Origin: Rhodospirillales bacterium
GTDB taxonomy: Bacteria > Pseudomonadota > Alphaproteobacteria > Rhodospirillales > Casp-alpha2
Assembly: GCA_017644185.1 (NCBI GenBank)
Contig: JAEPMA010000007.1
Location: forward strand, 1-64,000
DNA: 64,000 nt
Direction of reading: 5' to 3'
Shown: piece after piece, positions 55,240 through 64,000 of the stretch
Layout: each line of letters opens with the position of its first letter
Position numbering within the stretch: the stretch's first letter is position 1
Notes under the pieces: model-generated
Told to the model about the DNA's origin: nothing
The model's input: the letters and a program-made list of their open reading frames with translations, nothing else
Databases searched by the model: none
Position numbers and translations under genes: made by a program

Positions 55240-55349
55240 ACCCGGAAGCGGTCGAAGAACCGGTCGGGAGGGAGGATTCTAAAAAATTGGCGATGGATTG
55301 CTGATGACCATGGACTCGGCGGCGGATTCATCGAACAATTGACTTAATC

Positions 55350-55393
55350 GGGGCGCGTCGAGAGCGCCCCCGCTGATGGCATGCGCAATGCCA
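55350..55393 (+). other. Leader hairpins upstream of the ABC transporter operon
   Basis: Stem GGGGCGC (55350-55356) / GCGCCCC (55364-55370) and then TGGCAT (55377-55382) / ATGCCA (55388-55393). They lie in the leader before the SBP ribosome site GGGAGG. No T-run follows, so no terminator is claimed. Confidence 0.45.
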
Positions 55394-55418
55394 GTTTAGT
55401 CAGGGAGGCGCGAGCAAT

Positions 55419-56957
55419 ATGTTTCGCAAAGTACTACTGAGCTCTGCTCTGGCAGCAGCGGCAACGCTGGCTGTCGCGCCTGCGGTCCACGCAGGTAAGG
55501 CCAATGACGAATTGGTCTGGTCGACGAACCGTGAAGTGGCGGTCGCCGATCCATACTTCAACAACACCCGTGAACTCGTCATCATGGGGAACACGGTGTG
55601 GGACGGTCTGTTGTTCCGCAACCTGAAGACCGGTGAGTACGAACCGCTTCTGGCGACCTCGTACAAGTGGGTCGACAGCACGACCATCGACTTCGAACTG
55701 CGCGACGACGTCGTCTTTCACGACGGCTCCAAGTTCGGTCCGGAAGACGTGGTCTACACCGTCAACTTCGTTTCCAATGCCGACAACGGCGTGCTGACTC
55801 AGGCCAACGTGAAGTTCCTGAAGTCGGCGGAGAAGACCGGGGACAACAGCGTCCGGATCTATCTGAAGGAACCGTTCCCGGCGGCATTGGCCTACTTCGC
55901 GCAGACCATCTTCATGATGCCCGAAGGTCACTACGACAGCGCCAAGGACGGTGCTGACGGCAAGAAGGACTACGGTACGGTCAAAGCCAACGGCACGGGC
56001 CCGTACAAAATGGTCAACGTCGTCGCGGGCGACCGCGTCGAAATGGTCCGTAACGACAACTACTTCAAAGGCGGTCCGAAGGGCCAGGCGGCCATCGGCA
56101 AACTGACGTTCCGCACGATCAAGGAAATGAACACGCAGATCGCCGAGCTTCTGACCGGCGGCGTGGACTGGATCTGGGACGTGCCGAAGGACCAGGCCGA
56201 AAAACTCGGTGAGCGCGGCGGCACCACGGTGACCAACGCGAAGACCATGCGTATCAGCTATATCGCCTTCGACGTTGACGGCGACAGCGGCGAAAAGGCC
56301 TTCATGGACAAAAAAGTCCGCGAAGCCGTCGCGCATGCGATCAACCGGAAGTCGATCGTCGAAAACCTCGTCGGTCCGGCCTCCGAAGTGATCGATTCGG
56401 CGTGCCACCCGGACCAGTTCGGCTGCACGCAGGACGTCAAGAAGTGGGACTACGATCCGGAGAAAGCCAAAGCCCTTCTGAAAGAGGCGGGTTATGGCGA
56501 CGGTCTGGAAACCGACATCTACGCCTATCGTCAGCGTGAGTTCACGGAAGCCGTCATCGGCGACCTGGCGAACGTCGGCATCAAGGCCAACCTCAAGTTC
56601 ATGCAGTATCGCGCGCTGCGCGATCTGGTGTGGAAGGGCACGACCCCGCTCCATCACATGACGTGGGGTTCGAACTCGGTTCCGGACGTTTCGGCGTCGA
56701 CCGGTCACTTCTTCTCGGGCGGCAAGGACGATCCGGCGAAGGATCAGGAAGTCGTCGATGCCCTCCACGAGGGCGACACCTCGACCGATCCGGACGTCCG
56801 CAAGAAAGCCTATAAGAAAGCGCTCTCCAAGATTTCGAGCGAGCTCTACTGGCTGCCGATGTTCACGTACGCCAAGTACTACGCGTACACCGAAGACCTC
56901 GACTTCACCCCGACCTCGGATGAAATTCCGCGGTTCTATACGGCGAAGTGGAAGTAA
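55419..56957 (+). CDS. Peptide ABC transporter substrate-binding protein
   Basis: Protein of 512 aa, family 5 extracellular solute-binding (DppA/OppA type). Signal peptide of about 24 residues (LLSSALAAAATLAVAPAVHA). The conserved core follows: FELRDDVVFHDGSKF, KAYKKALSK near the end, and a peptide-binding-type tail. It captures a peptide, amide or opine-like ligand in the periplasm. Codon use is strongly biased to G/C-ending codons, as expected of an abundant protein (impression). GGGAGG precedes the ATG. A hairpin separates it from the permease genes. Confidence 0.93.
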   Translation: MFRKVLLSSALAAAATLAVAPAVHAGKANDELVWSTNREVAVADPYFNNTRELVIMGNTVWDGLLFRNLKTGEYEPLLATSYKWVDSTTIDFELRDDVVFHDGSKFGPEDVVYTVNFVSNADNGVLTQANVKFLKSAEKTGDNSVRIYLKEPFPAALAYFAQTIFMMPEGHYDSAKDGADGKKDYGTVKANGTGPYKMVNVVAGDRVEMVRNDNYFKGGPKGQAAIGKLTFRTIKEMNTQIAELLTGGVDWIWDVPKDQAEKLGERGGTTVTNAKTMRISYIAFDVDGDSGEKAFMDKKVREAVAHAINRKSIVENLVGPASEVIDSACHPDQFGCTQDVKKWDYDPEKAKALLKEAGYGDGLETDIYAYRQREFTEAVIGDLANVGIKANLKFMQYRALRDLVWKGTTPLHHMTWGSNSVPDVSASTGHFFSGGKDDPAKDQEVVDALHEGDTSTDPDVRKKAYKKALSKISSELYWLPMFTYAKYYAYTEDLDFTPTSDEIPRFYTAKWK

Positions 56958-56972
56958 CTGACTGATGCAATG

Positions 56973-57005
56973 CGGCCGGTGCCGGACTTGATCCCGCGCC
57001 GGCCG
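56973..57005 (+). other. Intercistronic hairpin between SBP and permease genes
   Basis: CGGCCGGTGC (56973-56982) pairs with GCGCCGGCCG (56996-57005), ten base pairs with one G-U. No T-run follows. Such hairpins often protect the binding-protein part of the mRNA so that it is made in excess over the membrane components. Confidence 0.6.
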
Positions 57006-57032
57006 TATCATCTGTAATCGGGATTGCCAGGC

Positions 57033-57950
57033 ATGCTTATTTATGCCCTGAAACGGCTCAGCATCGCGTTGCTGGTTGCTGTCACCGTTTCGCTTTTGAC
57101 ATTTTCAATGATCTATCTGTCGGGCGACCCGGCGATGGCGCTCGCGGGTGAGAGTGCGACGCAGCAGGATATCGAGAATATCCGCCGGGTTTATGGCTAC
57201 GATCAGCCGATCATCGTTCAATACTTCAACTGGCTCGCGAACGCGCTGCAGGGCGACCTCGGCCATTCGCACTATCTGAAGACGGAAGTCTCCAACGTCA
57301 TCTTCGACCGCCTGCCGGTGACGATGACATTGGGTGCGTGCGCGCTCGGTTTCGCGCTCTGTCTTTCGATCCCCCTCGGCGTTTTGGCGGCGATGCGGCC
57401 CAATACATTGGTGGACCGCTTCGCGCTGACGCTCGCGGTGATCGGCCAGGCCCTGCCGAGTTTCTGGTTCGCCCTGATCATGATCTTTTTGTTCGGCGTC
57501 AGTCTCAGGTGGTTACCGATCACCGGCTCGGCGTCGTGGATGAACTTCATCATGCCGTCGATCGCGCTTGGCTATTACGTCACGCCCGCCGTGATGCGGC
57601 TGACCCGCGCGGGGATGATCGAGGTGTTGTCGAGCGACTATATCCGGACGGCGCGCGCCAAGGGCTTGCGCCCGAGCGTGGTGCTCTTCAAGCACGCCCT
57701 TCGTAACGCGATCATTCCGGTCGTGTCGCTGGCGGCGGTGCAGTTCGGCTTCATGCTCGGCGGGTCGATCGTCATCGAGACGATCTTCGCCATCAACGGC
57801 CTCGGCCAGTTGGCGTGGGAATCCATTCTACGCGCCGACCTGCCGATGATGCAGGCCATCGTGCTGGTGCTGTCATGCTTCTATATCGTGCTGACGTTCC
57901 TGGCCGACCTTCTTAATGCCTTCCTCGACCCACGGATCAGGGTGAGCTGA
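57033..57950 (+). CDS. Peptide ABC transporter permease (DppB type)
   Basis: Protein of 305 aa, six membrane segments. It contains GDLGHSHYLKTEV, PLGVLAAMRPNTLVDR and, near the end, the coupling EAA-like loop YIRTARAKGLRPSVVLFKHA in which the ATPase docks. First half of the permease pair. ATG 57033 is chosen; TTG 57024 is also possible. Followed by the second permease gene after one base. Confidence 0.93.
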   Translation: MLIYALKRLSIALLVAVTVSLLTFSMIYLSGDPAMALAGESATQQDIENIRRVYGYDQPIIVQYFNWLANALQGDLGHSHYLKTEVSNVIFDRLPVTMTLGACALGFALCLSIPLGVLAAMRPNTLVDRFALTLAVIGQALPSFWFALIMIFLFGVSLRWLPITGSASWMNFIMPSIALGYYVTPAVMRLTRAGMIEVLSSDYIRTARAKGLRPSVVLFKHALRNAIIPVVSLAAVQFGFMLGGSIVIETIFAINGLGQLAWESILRADLPMMQAIVLVLSCFYIVLTFLADLLNAFLDPRIRVS

Positions 57951-57951
57951 T

Positions 57952-58881
57952 ATGTCCGAAGCCGTTCAGGATACCAACGCCCAGAAGCCCGTGATCGCGG
58001 ACCGAACGATCGAAGAACCGTCGCCGGCGGAACGTGCGCGCAAGCGTATGTTCAGCCATGTCGGTTTCATGTTCGGCACCATCGTTCTTCTCGGCATTCT
58101 CGCCATCGCGTTTCTTGCGCCGTTGATTTCACCGCACGATCCGCTCGACCAGCAGCTGGCGCGGAAGCTGATTCCGCCGATCTGGCACGACAGCCCGAAA
58201 GCGACATGGGTCCACCCGCTGGGGACCGACCAGTTCGGCCGCGATTACCTGTCGCGTCTGATTCACGGCTCGCAGATCTCGCTGCTGATCGGGTTCGCGG
58301 CGATGCTGATTTCAGGCGTCATCGGGACCGCCATCGGCGTTGCCGCAGGTTACTTCGGCGGAAAGGTCGACATGGTCGTCAACTTCGTCATCACGACGCG
58401 GTTGTCTCTACCCGTCGTTCTGGTGGCGTTGGCGGTCGTCTCGCTGGTCGGCAACTCACTCTGGATCGTGATCTGGGTGCTGGGTCTGCTGATCTGGGAC
58501 CGCTTCGCGGTCGTCATGAGATCGACCACACAACAAGTCCGAAATCTCGATTACGTTGCCGCGGCGCAGGCCATCGGCTGTTCGACGCCGCGCATCATCT
58601 TCACCGAGATCATGCCGAACATCGTCAACAACCTGATCGTCGTCGCCACCGTCGAGATGGCGCACGCCATCATCCTCGAAGCGGCGCTGTCGTTCCTGGG
58701 ACTGGGGGTTCAGCCGCCGGCACCCAGCTGGGGCCTGATGATCGCCGAGGGCAAGAACCACATGCTGTTCGATCCGTGGCTGGTCGGCATCCCCGGGACG
58801 GCGCTGTTCATCCTGATTCTGTCCATCAACCTTTTGGGTGACGGTATGCGTGACATCACCGCGCCCGAGAACCGGAACTAG
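57952..58881 (+). CDS. Peptide ABC transporter permease (DppC type)
   Basis: Protein of 309 aa. N-terminal cytoplasmic tail of about 40 residues, one helix (IVLLGILAIAFLAPLI), a periplasmic loop containing HPLGTDQFGRDYLSRLIHG typical of DppC/OppC, then five helices with the ATPase-docking loop DYVAAAQAIGCSTPRIIF. It forms the channel with the DppB-type protein. Confidence 0.94.
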   Translation: MSEAVQDTNAQKPVIADRTIEEPSPAERARKRMFSHVGFMFGTIVLLGILAIAFLAPLISPHDPLDQQLARKLIPPIWHDSPKATWVHPLGTDQFGRDYLSRLIHGSQISLLIGFAAMLISGVIGTAIGVAAGYFGGKVDMVVNFVITTRLSLPVVLVALAVVSLVGNSLWIVIWVLGLLIWDRFAVVMRSTTQQVRNLDYVAAAQAIGCSTPRIIFTEIMPNIVNNLIVVATVEMAHAIILEAALSFLGLGVQPPAPSWGLMIAEGKNHMLFDPWLVGIPGTALFILILSINLLGDGMRDITAPENRN

Positions 58882-58890
58882 GAGAGGGAT

Positions 58891-59904
58891 ATGGCAGAAC
58901 GTATTCTCGAAGTCGAAAACCTCACCGTCGATATTCCGGTCGGCGGCGGCATGCTGCACGCGGTACAAGGAATCTCGTTCCACGTCGACAAGGGCGAGAC
59001 ACTCTGCATCGTGGGTGAGTCGGGTTGTGGGAAATCTTTGACCTCGCTCGCCGTCATGGATCTCCTGCCGAAAAAGGCGATCCGGGGTGCGAACAAGCTC
59101 GAACTTGGGGGTGAGGATATTCTGAATGCGGGCGAACGCCGCATGTCGGATATCCGCGGCAACACCATGGGCATGATCTTCCAGGAGCCGATGACCAGCC
59201 TTAACCCGGCCTACACCATCGGCAACCAGATGGAAGAAGCGTTAAAGCGCCACCGGAAAGTCTCGACCCGCGAAGCACGGGACCGGGCGATCTATCTGTT
59301 GGAGAAAGTCGGGATCACGGCGGCGGAATCGCGTCTCAGTCAGTATCCGCACCAGCTGTCGGGCGGGCTGCGCCAGCGCGTCATGATCGCCATGACGCTG
59401 ATGTGCGGCCCCAACCTGATCATCGCCGACGAACCGACGACCGCGCTCGACGTCACGATCCAGGCGCAGATTCTGTTACTGCTCGCCGAACTTCAGCGCG
59501 AGTTCGAGATGGGCTTGATCCTGATCACCCACGATCTGGGTGTGGTGGCGCGCATCGCCGACCGGGTCGCGGTCATGTATGCGGGCCAGGTGGTCGAACA
59601 GGGCACCGCCGATCAGGTCTTTAACCGGCCCACGCATCCGTATACGCAGGGGCTTCTGGATTGCATCCCGATCCCGGGCAAGACCGAGCGCAACAAGCCG
59701 CTGGGTTCGATCCCGGGGATCGTGCCGTCGCTGGTCGGGCCGTTCCACGCCTGTCATTTCGCCGAGCGTTGCCAGTATGCGTTCGACGATTGCGTGAAGG
59801 GCGACATCGATATGCGTCCGGCGGTCGAGGACGGGCACGAGTACCGTTGCCTGCTCGATCCCGAAACCTGCCGCGCCAACGCCCAGAAACGGGGGGTCGC
59901 ATGA
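58891..59904 (+). CDS. Peptide ABC transporter ATP-binding protein (DppD type)
   Basis: Protein of 337 aa. Walker [10 protein letters not shown], signature LSGGLRQRV, Walker [15 protein letters not shown]-loop ITHDLGV. The C-terminus has the oligopeptide/dipeptide extension with Cys in [14 protein letters not shown], which binds an iron-sulfur or structural metal site in relatives. GGAGAGGG precedes the ATG; the stop overlaps the next gene by ATGA. Confidence 0.95.
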   Translation: MAERILEVENLTVDIPVGGGMLHAVQGISFHVDKGETLCIVGESGCGKSLTSLAVMDLLPKKAIRGANKLELGGEDILNAGERRMSDIRGNTMGMIFQEPMTSLNPAYTIGNQMEEALKRHRKVSTREARDRAIYLLEKVGITAAESRLSQYPHQLSGGLRQRVMIAMTLMCGPNLIIADEPTTALDVTIQAQILLLLAELQREFEMGLILITHDLGVVARIADRVAVMYAGQVVEQGTADQVFNRPTHPYTQGLLDCIPIPGKTERNKPLGSIPGIVPSLVGPFHACHFAERCQYAFDDCVKGDIDMRPAVEDGHEYRCLLDPETCRANAQKRGVA

Positions 59905-60884
59905 GCGAGACCGTTATCAGTGCCAAGGACGTTACCCGCACTTTCATGATTTCCGCGGGCGCGTTCAAAGGAAAGAAACCGCTTCACGCCGTTAATGGAG
60001 TGTCTTTGGAGGTCGAGCGCGGCGAAGTGCTGGCGCTGGTCGGGGAATCCGGTTGTGGAAAGACCACCTTCGCGAAGATGCTTTTAGGGCTTCTGCCGCC
60101 GACGCAGGGCACCATCGAATTCGGCGGCAAGCCGGTCGCCGACGTCGAACGCCTGACCTTGGCGAAGATGGTGCAGCCGATTTTCCAGGACCCGTATTCG
60201 TCCTTGAATCCGCGGAAGTCCATCGGGTCGATCATCACGCTTCCGTTGAAAGTGCAGAATGATCCGAACCCCGCGACCTGGCGCCGCCGCGCGGAAGAGA
60301 TGATGGAGCTGGTCGGCCTGCCGCCACGCCTGTTTGAAAACTTCCCGAACCAGTTGTCGGGTGGCCAGCGCCAGCGCGTCGCCATCGCCCGCGCCCTGAT
60401 TAACCGCCCGGAAGTCGTGATCTGCGACGAGCCGACATCGGCGCTCGACGTTTCGGTGCAGTCGCAAATCCTCAATCTTCTGCAGGATCTCAGAAAAGAA
60501 CTGAACCTGACCTATATCGTGATCAGCCATAACCTCGCCGTCGTCGAACACATCGCGACCCGGGTGGCGGTCATGTATCTGGGGAGGATCGTCGAACAAA
60601 AGGACACCGAAAGCCTGTTCGACAACCCGGAGCATCCGTATACGAAAGCGCTTCTGGAATCGGTTTTGACCCCCGACCCGTCGCTCGACGTCCCCGACAC
60701 CCATCTGGGGGCGGCGTACCCGAACCCCGTCGACCCGCCGTCGGGCTGCACCTTCAATCCGCGTTGCGCGCGGGTGATGGATCATTGTTCGGTGATCGAG
60801 CCGAAGAAGATCCCGAGCGGTAAAGGCTTTGTCCAATGTCATCTCTATGACGAGAACGAGGGGCGCGGGAGGGCTGCGTCATGA
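59901..60884 (+). CDS. Peptide ABC transporter ATP-binding protein (DppF type)
   Basis: Protein of 327 aa. Walker [10 protein letters not shown], signature [12 protein letters not shown], Walker [14 protein letters not shown], and the oligopeptide C-terminal extension with [14 protein letters not shown]. The start overlaps the DppD-type stop. The stop overlaps the first M20 peptidase (ATGA), so transport and hydrolysis are translated as one unit. Confidence 0.95.
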   Translation: MSETVISAKDVTRTFMISAGAFKGKKPLHAVNGVSLEVERGEVLALVGESGCGKTTFAKMLLGLLPPTQGTIEFGGKPVADVERLTLAKMVQPIFQDPYSSLNPRKSIGSIITLPLKVQNDPNPATWRRRAEEMMELVGLPPRLFENFPNQLSGGQRQRVAIARALINRPEVVICDEPTSALDVSVQSQILNLLQDLRKELNLTYIVISHNLAVVEHIATRVAVMYLGRIVEQKDTESLFDNPEHPYTKALLESVLTPDPSLDVPDTHLGAAYPNPVDPPSGCTFNPRCARVMDHCSVIEPKKIPSGKGFVQCHLYDENEGRGRAAS

Positions 60885-62293
60885 CAACCCGCGCCGACGC
60901 CATCGCTTCCGCGCTGGCGTGGTTCGACGACGAAGACGCCGGCTACTTCAAGACGTTATCCGACCGCGTTGCGGTGCCCACGGAAAGCCAGGAACCTTCC
61001 CAGCTTCCGGAACTCTACCGCTACCTTACCGACTTCATCCGTCCCGATTTCGAAGCCATGGGCTATGAAACGACGGTCTACGACAACCCTTTTGAAGGTG
61101 GGGGACCGGTCTTGCTGGCGAGCAGGATCGAGGACCCGTCCCTCCCCACCATTCTCGGATACGGTCACGGCGACACGGTGCGCGGTCAGGCGGAGCGATG
61201 GACCAAGGGCGAGGGGCCTTGGAATTTGTCGCGGGACGGGGATCGGGTGTACGGGCGCGGCACCGCTGACAACAAGGCGCAGCACACCACCCACATGGGC
61301 GCCATCAAGGCTGTTTTAGAGACGCGCGGGAAGCTCGGTTTCAATTCGAAATTCATGGTCGAGACGGGCGAGGAAAACGGCTCCAAGGGGTTGAAGGACC
61401 TCGTCGCCCAACACAAACAGGATTTCATGGCGGATGCGTATTTCGCGTCCGACGGGCCGCGCGTCAGCGTGTCACGGCCGAACCTCACCCTCGGTAATCG
61501 CGGCTGCGTCAATTTCGATTTGGTCGTGAATTTACGAGACGGCGGTCACCATTCGGGGAACTGGGGCGGGCTTTTGTCGAACCCCGGCGTGATCCTGTCG
61601 CACGCGCTCGCGACCATCGTCGATCAGAAGGGCCGCATCCTCGTCGATGCGCTGAAACCTCCACCGATCTCGAATTCGGTCCGCGACGCCCTCAAGGGGA
61701 TCGCCCGCGACGGGGGTAAGGACGCGCCCGAGATCGATGAGAACTGGGGTGAGCCGGGCCTGACGTCTGCCGAGAAAGTCTACGCCTGGAACAGCTTCGA
61801 GGTTTTGGCATTCACGACCGGCAACCCATCGAACCCGGTCAACGCGATCCCGCCGCGCGCGCGCGCCAACTGTCAGCTTAGATTTGTGGTGGGAACCGAT
61901 TATCGGAACCTGCGCCAGAATCTGCGCAAGCATCTGGACGCCAACGGCTTCGAGATGGTCGAGATCGCCGACCCGCCGCCCGGCAACGACGCGATCTTTC
62001 TGGCTGCGCGCACACCGCCCGACCATCCGTGGGCGGAATGGGTGAAGGGGGCGGTGAAACGCACCACCGGCGAAATCCCCGACGTGATGCCGAATTCCGG
62101 CGGCTCCATCTGTAACGACGTTTTTCAGGATGTGCTCGAAATTCCGTTCGTGTGGATGCCGCTGAGTTATACCGGCTGCTCGCAGCACGCGCCGGACGAA
62201 CACATTTTATGGTCACTGACCCGCGAGGGGATGGAGTTGGTGACCGGTGTTTATTGGGATATGGGCGAGGAAGGCACCGCATACCGGCCATGA
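60881..62293 (+). CDS. M20 family metallopeptidase (first of two)
   Basis: Protein of 470 aa. Dinuclear zinc amidohydrolase of the M20 (ArgE/DapE/ACY1) family. Ligands and catalytic residues seen: His/Asp in GYGHGDTV, bridging Asp in YGRGTADNKAQH, Glu pair in ETGEENGSKG, Asp in SDGPRVS, and last His in CSQHAPDEH. The dimerisation insert contains DGGHHSGNWGGLLSNPG. It should cleave a small peptide or N-acyl amino acid in the cytosol once imported by the adjacent transporter. It overlaps the second copy by 4 bases. Confidence 0.93.
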   Translation: MTTRADAIASALAWFDDEDAGYFKTLSDRVAVPTESQEPSQLPELYRYLTDFIRPDFEAMGYETTVYDNPFEGGGPVLLASRIEDPSLPTILGYGHGDTVRGQAERWTKGEGPWNLSRDGDRVYGRGTADNKAQHTTHMGAIKAVLETRGKLGFNSKFMVETGEENGSKGLKDLVAQHKQDFMADAYFASDGPRVSVSRPNLTLGNRGCVNFDLVVNLRDGGHHSGNWGGLLSNPGVILSHALATIVDQKGRILVDALKPPPISNSVRDALKGIARDGGKDAPEIDENWGEPGLTSAEKVYAWNSFEVLAFTTGNPSNPVNAIPPRARANCQLRFVVGTDYRNLRQNLRKHLDANGFEMVEIADPPPGNDAIFLAARTPPDHPWAEWVKGAVKRTTGEIPDVMPNSGGSICNDVFQDVLEIPFVWMPLSYTGCSQHAPDEHILWSLTREGMELVTGVYWDMGEEGTAYRP

Positions 62294-63690
62294 GCAAAAA
62301 CGACGCACTGAATAGTATCGACGATTATTTCAACAACGGCGGCTTCATGGACGACCTGGCGCGCCGGGTCGCGTTCAGGACCGAAAGCCCGGAACCGGAC
62401 AAGCGCCCGGAACTCTATCGCTATCTCGAAGAAGAGATGACGCCGTATCTGGAAGATTTCGGTTTCACCTGCGAAATCTACGAGAACCCGATCGAGGGGA
62501 AAATGCCGTTTCTCGTCGCCAAGCGCATCGAGGACGAAAAGCTCCCTACCGTGATGACCTACGGTCATGGGGATGTGGTCAGGGGATACGATGACCAGTG
62601 GCGCGAAGGTTTGACACCGTGGGCGATCACGGTCGAGGGGGATCGCTGGTACGGGCGCGGCACCGCCGACAACAAGGCGCAGCACACCATCAATCTCGCC
62701 GCCATGAAGCACGTGCTCGAAACCCGCGGCAAGCTTGGCTTCAACGCCATCGCGCTGATCGAAACGGGGGAAGAGAGCGGCTCGCCGGGACTGAAAGAGT
62801 TCTGCAAGCAGTACAAGGATTTGTTCAAGGACGTCGACGTCTTTATTGCATCTGACGGGCCGCGTCTGGCGCCGGAAAAACCCACCGTGTTCATGGGCTC
62901 TCGTGGGGTCTTCAACTTCACGATGACGTTGGAATGCCGCGACGGCGGGCACCATTCCGGCAACTGGGGCGGGCTTTTGTCGAACCCCGGTGTGATTATG
63001 GCGCATGCGCTTGCGACCATCACCGACGCCAAGGGTAAGATTCTCGTCGAAGAGTGGCGGCCCGAGCCGATGTCCAATTCGGTTCGCAAGGCGATCTCGA
63101 AACTGAAGGTCGGCGGCGGTGACGACGCGCCCGAAATCGATCCTGACTGGGGCGAGCCCGGGCTGACGCCGGAGGAGAAAGTTTTCGGTTCGAACACGTT
63201 TGAAATTCGGGCCTTCGAATGCGGGAACCCCAGAAATCCCGTGAACGCGATCCCGCCGCGTGCGGTGGCGTATGGGCACATCAGATACGTCGTCGGGACC
63301 GATCCGCACAACTTCCTGCCGGCGCTCAGGAAGCACCTCGATGCACATGGATTCCAGGATATCCAGTTGGAGCCCGAGCGCGACTACATGTATGCGACCC
63401 GTCTCGATCCCGATCACCCGTGGGCGCAGTGGGCCATTTCGTCGATTGGCGAAACGTCGGGCGAGGAAGTCGCGGTCCTTCCCAACCTTGGTGGGACGCT
63501 CCCGAATGACTGTTTCGCGGAAGTGCTGGGCCTGCCGACGATCTGGGTGCCGCATTCGTATGCGGGATGTTCGCAGCACGCGCCGAACGAACACGTATTG
63601 GCGCCTGTCTGCCACAGCGCGCTCCGGATCATGACCGGGCTGTGGTGGGATCTGGGTGACGGCAAGACGCCGGCCGATCGCGCCGCCTAG
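62290..63690 (+). CDS. M20 family metallopeptidase (second of two)
   Basis: Protein of 466 aa, a paralogue of the preceding gene over its whole length. The same residues are present: TYGHGDVV, YGRGTADNKAQH, ETGEESGSPG, SDGPRLA and CSQHAPNEH, plus DGGHHSGNWGGLLSNPG. The two differ mostly in surface and lid regions, so they may take different substrates or form a mixed dimer (inference). ATG 62290 overlaps the first gene's stop. Confidence 0.93.
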   Translation: MSKNDALNSIDDYFNNGGFMDDLARRVAFRTESPEPDKRPELYRYLEEEMTPYLEDFGFTCEIYENPIEGKMPFLVAKRIEDEKLPTVMTYGHGDVVRGYDDQWREGLTPWAITVEGDRWYGRGTADNKAQHTINLAAMKHVLETRGKLGFNAIALIETGEESGSPGLKEFCKQYKDLFKDVDVFIASDGPRLAPEKPTVFMGSRGVFNFTMTLECRDGGHHSGNWGGLLSNPGVIMAHALATITDAKGKILVEEWRPEPMSNSVRKAISKLKVGGGDDAPEIDPDWGEPGLTPEEKVFGSNTFEIRAFECGNPRNPVNAIPPRAVAYGHIRYVVGTDPHNFLPALRKHLDAHGFQDIQLEPERDYMYATRLDPDHPWAQWAISSIGETSGEEVAVLPNLGGTLPNDCFAEVLGLPTIWVPHSYAGCSQHAPNEHVLAPVCHSALRIMTGLWWDLGDGKTPADRAA

Positions 63691-63701
63691 GAGGATTTGA
63701 G

Positions 63702-64000
63702 ATGACAGAGCTTTGCGATCTGACCGCCATCGACCTGCGCCGAAAAATCGGCAGTAAGGATATTTCGCCGGTGGAACTGACGGAGAGCTGCATCCGCCGC
63801 ATCGAAGCCGTAAATCCCGCCGTCAACACCATGGTGTCGACGTGTTTCGAACGCGCGATGGATGAGGCGAAGGCGGCCGAGCAGGCGGTGTTGGACGGCG
63901 AATACCTGGGCGTGCTGCACGGGCTGCCCATAGGTATCAAGGATCTGGAGGCGACCGAGGGGCTGAAAACCACCTACGGCTCCAAGCTCTACGAAGACAA
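63702..64000 (+). CDS. Amidase signature family enzyme, cut by the window end
   Basis: The first about 99 residues of an amidase (AS family). It begins TELCDLTAIDLRRKIGSKDI, with ELTESCIRRIEAVNPAVNTM and the catalytic-Lys segment LHGLPIGIKDLEATEGL; the Ser-cisSer-Lys triad's Ser residues lie beyond the edge. It would hydrolyse an amide. A strong GGAGGA site lies 7-12 bases before the ATG, right after the second M20 stop, so it is part of the transporter-peptidase operon. Confidence 0.88.
   Translation, partial: MTELCDLTAIDLRRKIGSKDISPVELTESCIRRIEAVNPAVNTMVSTCFERAMDEAKAAEQAVLDGEYLGVLHGLPIGIKDLEATEGLKTTYGSKLYED

Overview
The window is GC-rich, gene-dense DNA that looks like the chromosome of a free-living alphaproteobacterium, probably Rhodospirillales-like. 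The evidence is family content seen in the translations: a PhaR/PhaA/PhaB polyhydroxybutyrate locus, a TIGR02302-type low-complexity protein, a DUF2125 protein, DUF1127, and the argH-lptM-lysA / ftsE-ftsX neighbourhood. No phage, IS element, CRISPR array, rRNA or tRNA gene was recognised. Intergenic space is instead seeded with several families of short palindromic repeats.

Layout. (1) 0.2-6.2 kb: a degenerate GIY-YIG protein, a VOC / CaiB-type CoA-transferase / HMG-CoA-lyase operon followed by a LysR regulator, a DUF6279 lipoprotein and a TauE/SafE exporter. (2) 6.3-9.2 kb: a small conserved protein, an M24 aminopeptidase and a DUF1127 protein, the last two divergent around a perfect CRP-type palindrome and a TTGCAGTGCAA box. 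(3) 9.4-24.6 kb: housekeeping genes tlpA, argH, two coiled-coil proteins, lptM, lysA, TIGR02302, a zinc-ribbon protein, ftsE-ftsX, ydcF, plsC and a B12-dependent ribonucleotide reductase. (4) 24.7-34.3 kb: VOC, ChaC, EamA, DUF2125, then a long minus-strand run of chorismate mutase, hisC, tyrC, DUF350, serine protease and flavin oxidoreductase, preceded by queC. (5) 34.3-49.9 kb: queG, a formylglycine-generating-enzyme-like protein, the PHB locus (phaR, a PhaE-like gene overlapping phaC, phaA, phaB), YddG, two GSTs, a methyltransferase, a flavin reductase, then queE, queD, queF, tgt and queA. (6) 49.9-64 kb: an Idh-type oxidoreductase, two tail-to-tail EamA paralogues, and a catabolic locus of iclR-M81 peptidase-EamA divergent from a five-gene peptide ABC transporter with two tandem M20 peptidases and an amidase cut by the window edge.

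How genes work together. Seven queuosine genes (queC, queG, queE, queD, queF, tgt, queA) cover the route from the 6-carboxytetrahydropterin step to queuosine; only folE is not seen here. The PHB genes share an 11-bp TGCA palindrome that also lies before the DUF1127 gene, suggesting one PhaR regulon. The chorismate mutase, hisC and tyrC genes form a Phe/Tyr branch. The last 12 kb look like one inducible system for taking up and cleaving a peptide or amide substrate, with a perfect AT-rich palindrome between iclR and the transporter as the likely operator.

Most striking observations: the 236-bp dual-coding overlap between a PhaE-like subunit and a PHA-synthase-like PhaC; the recurrent PhaR-type boxes; the IclR/peptide locus; a chorismate mutase fused to a degenerate prephenate-dehydratase-like domain; and a LysR gene whose natural start is missing where a dispersed repeat abuts it.
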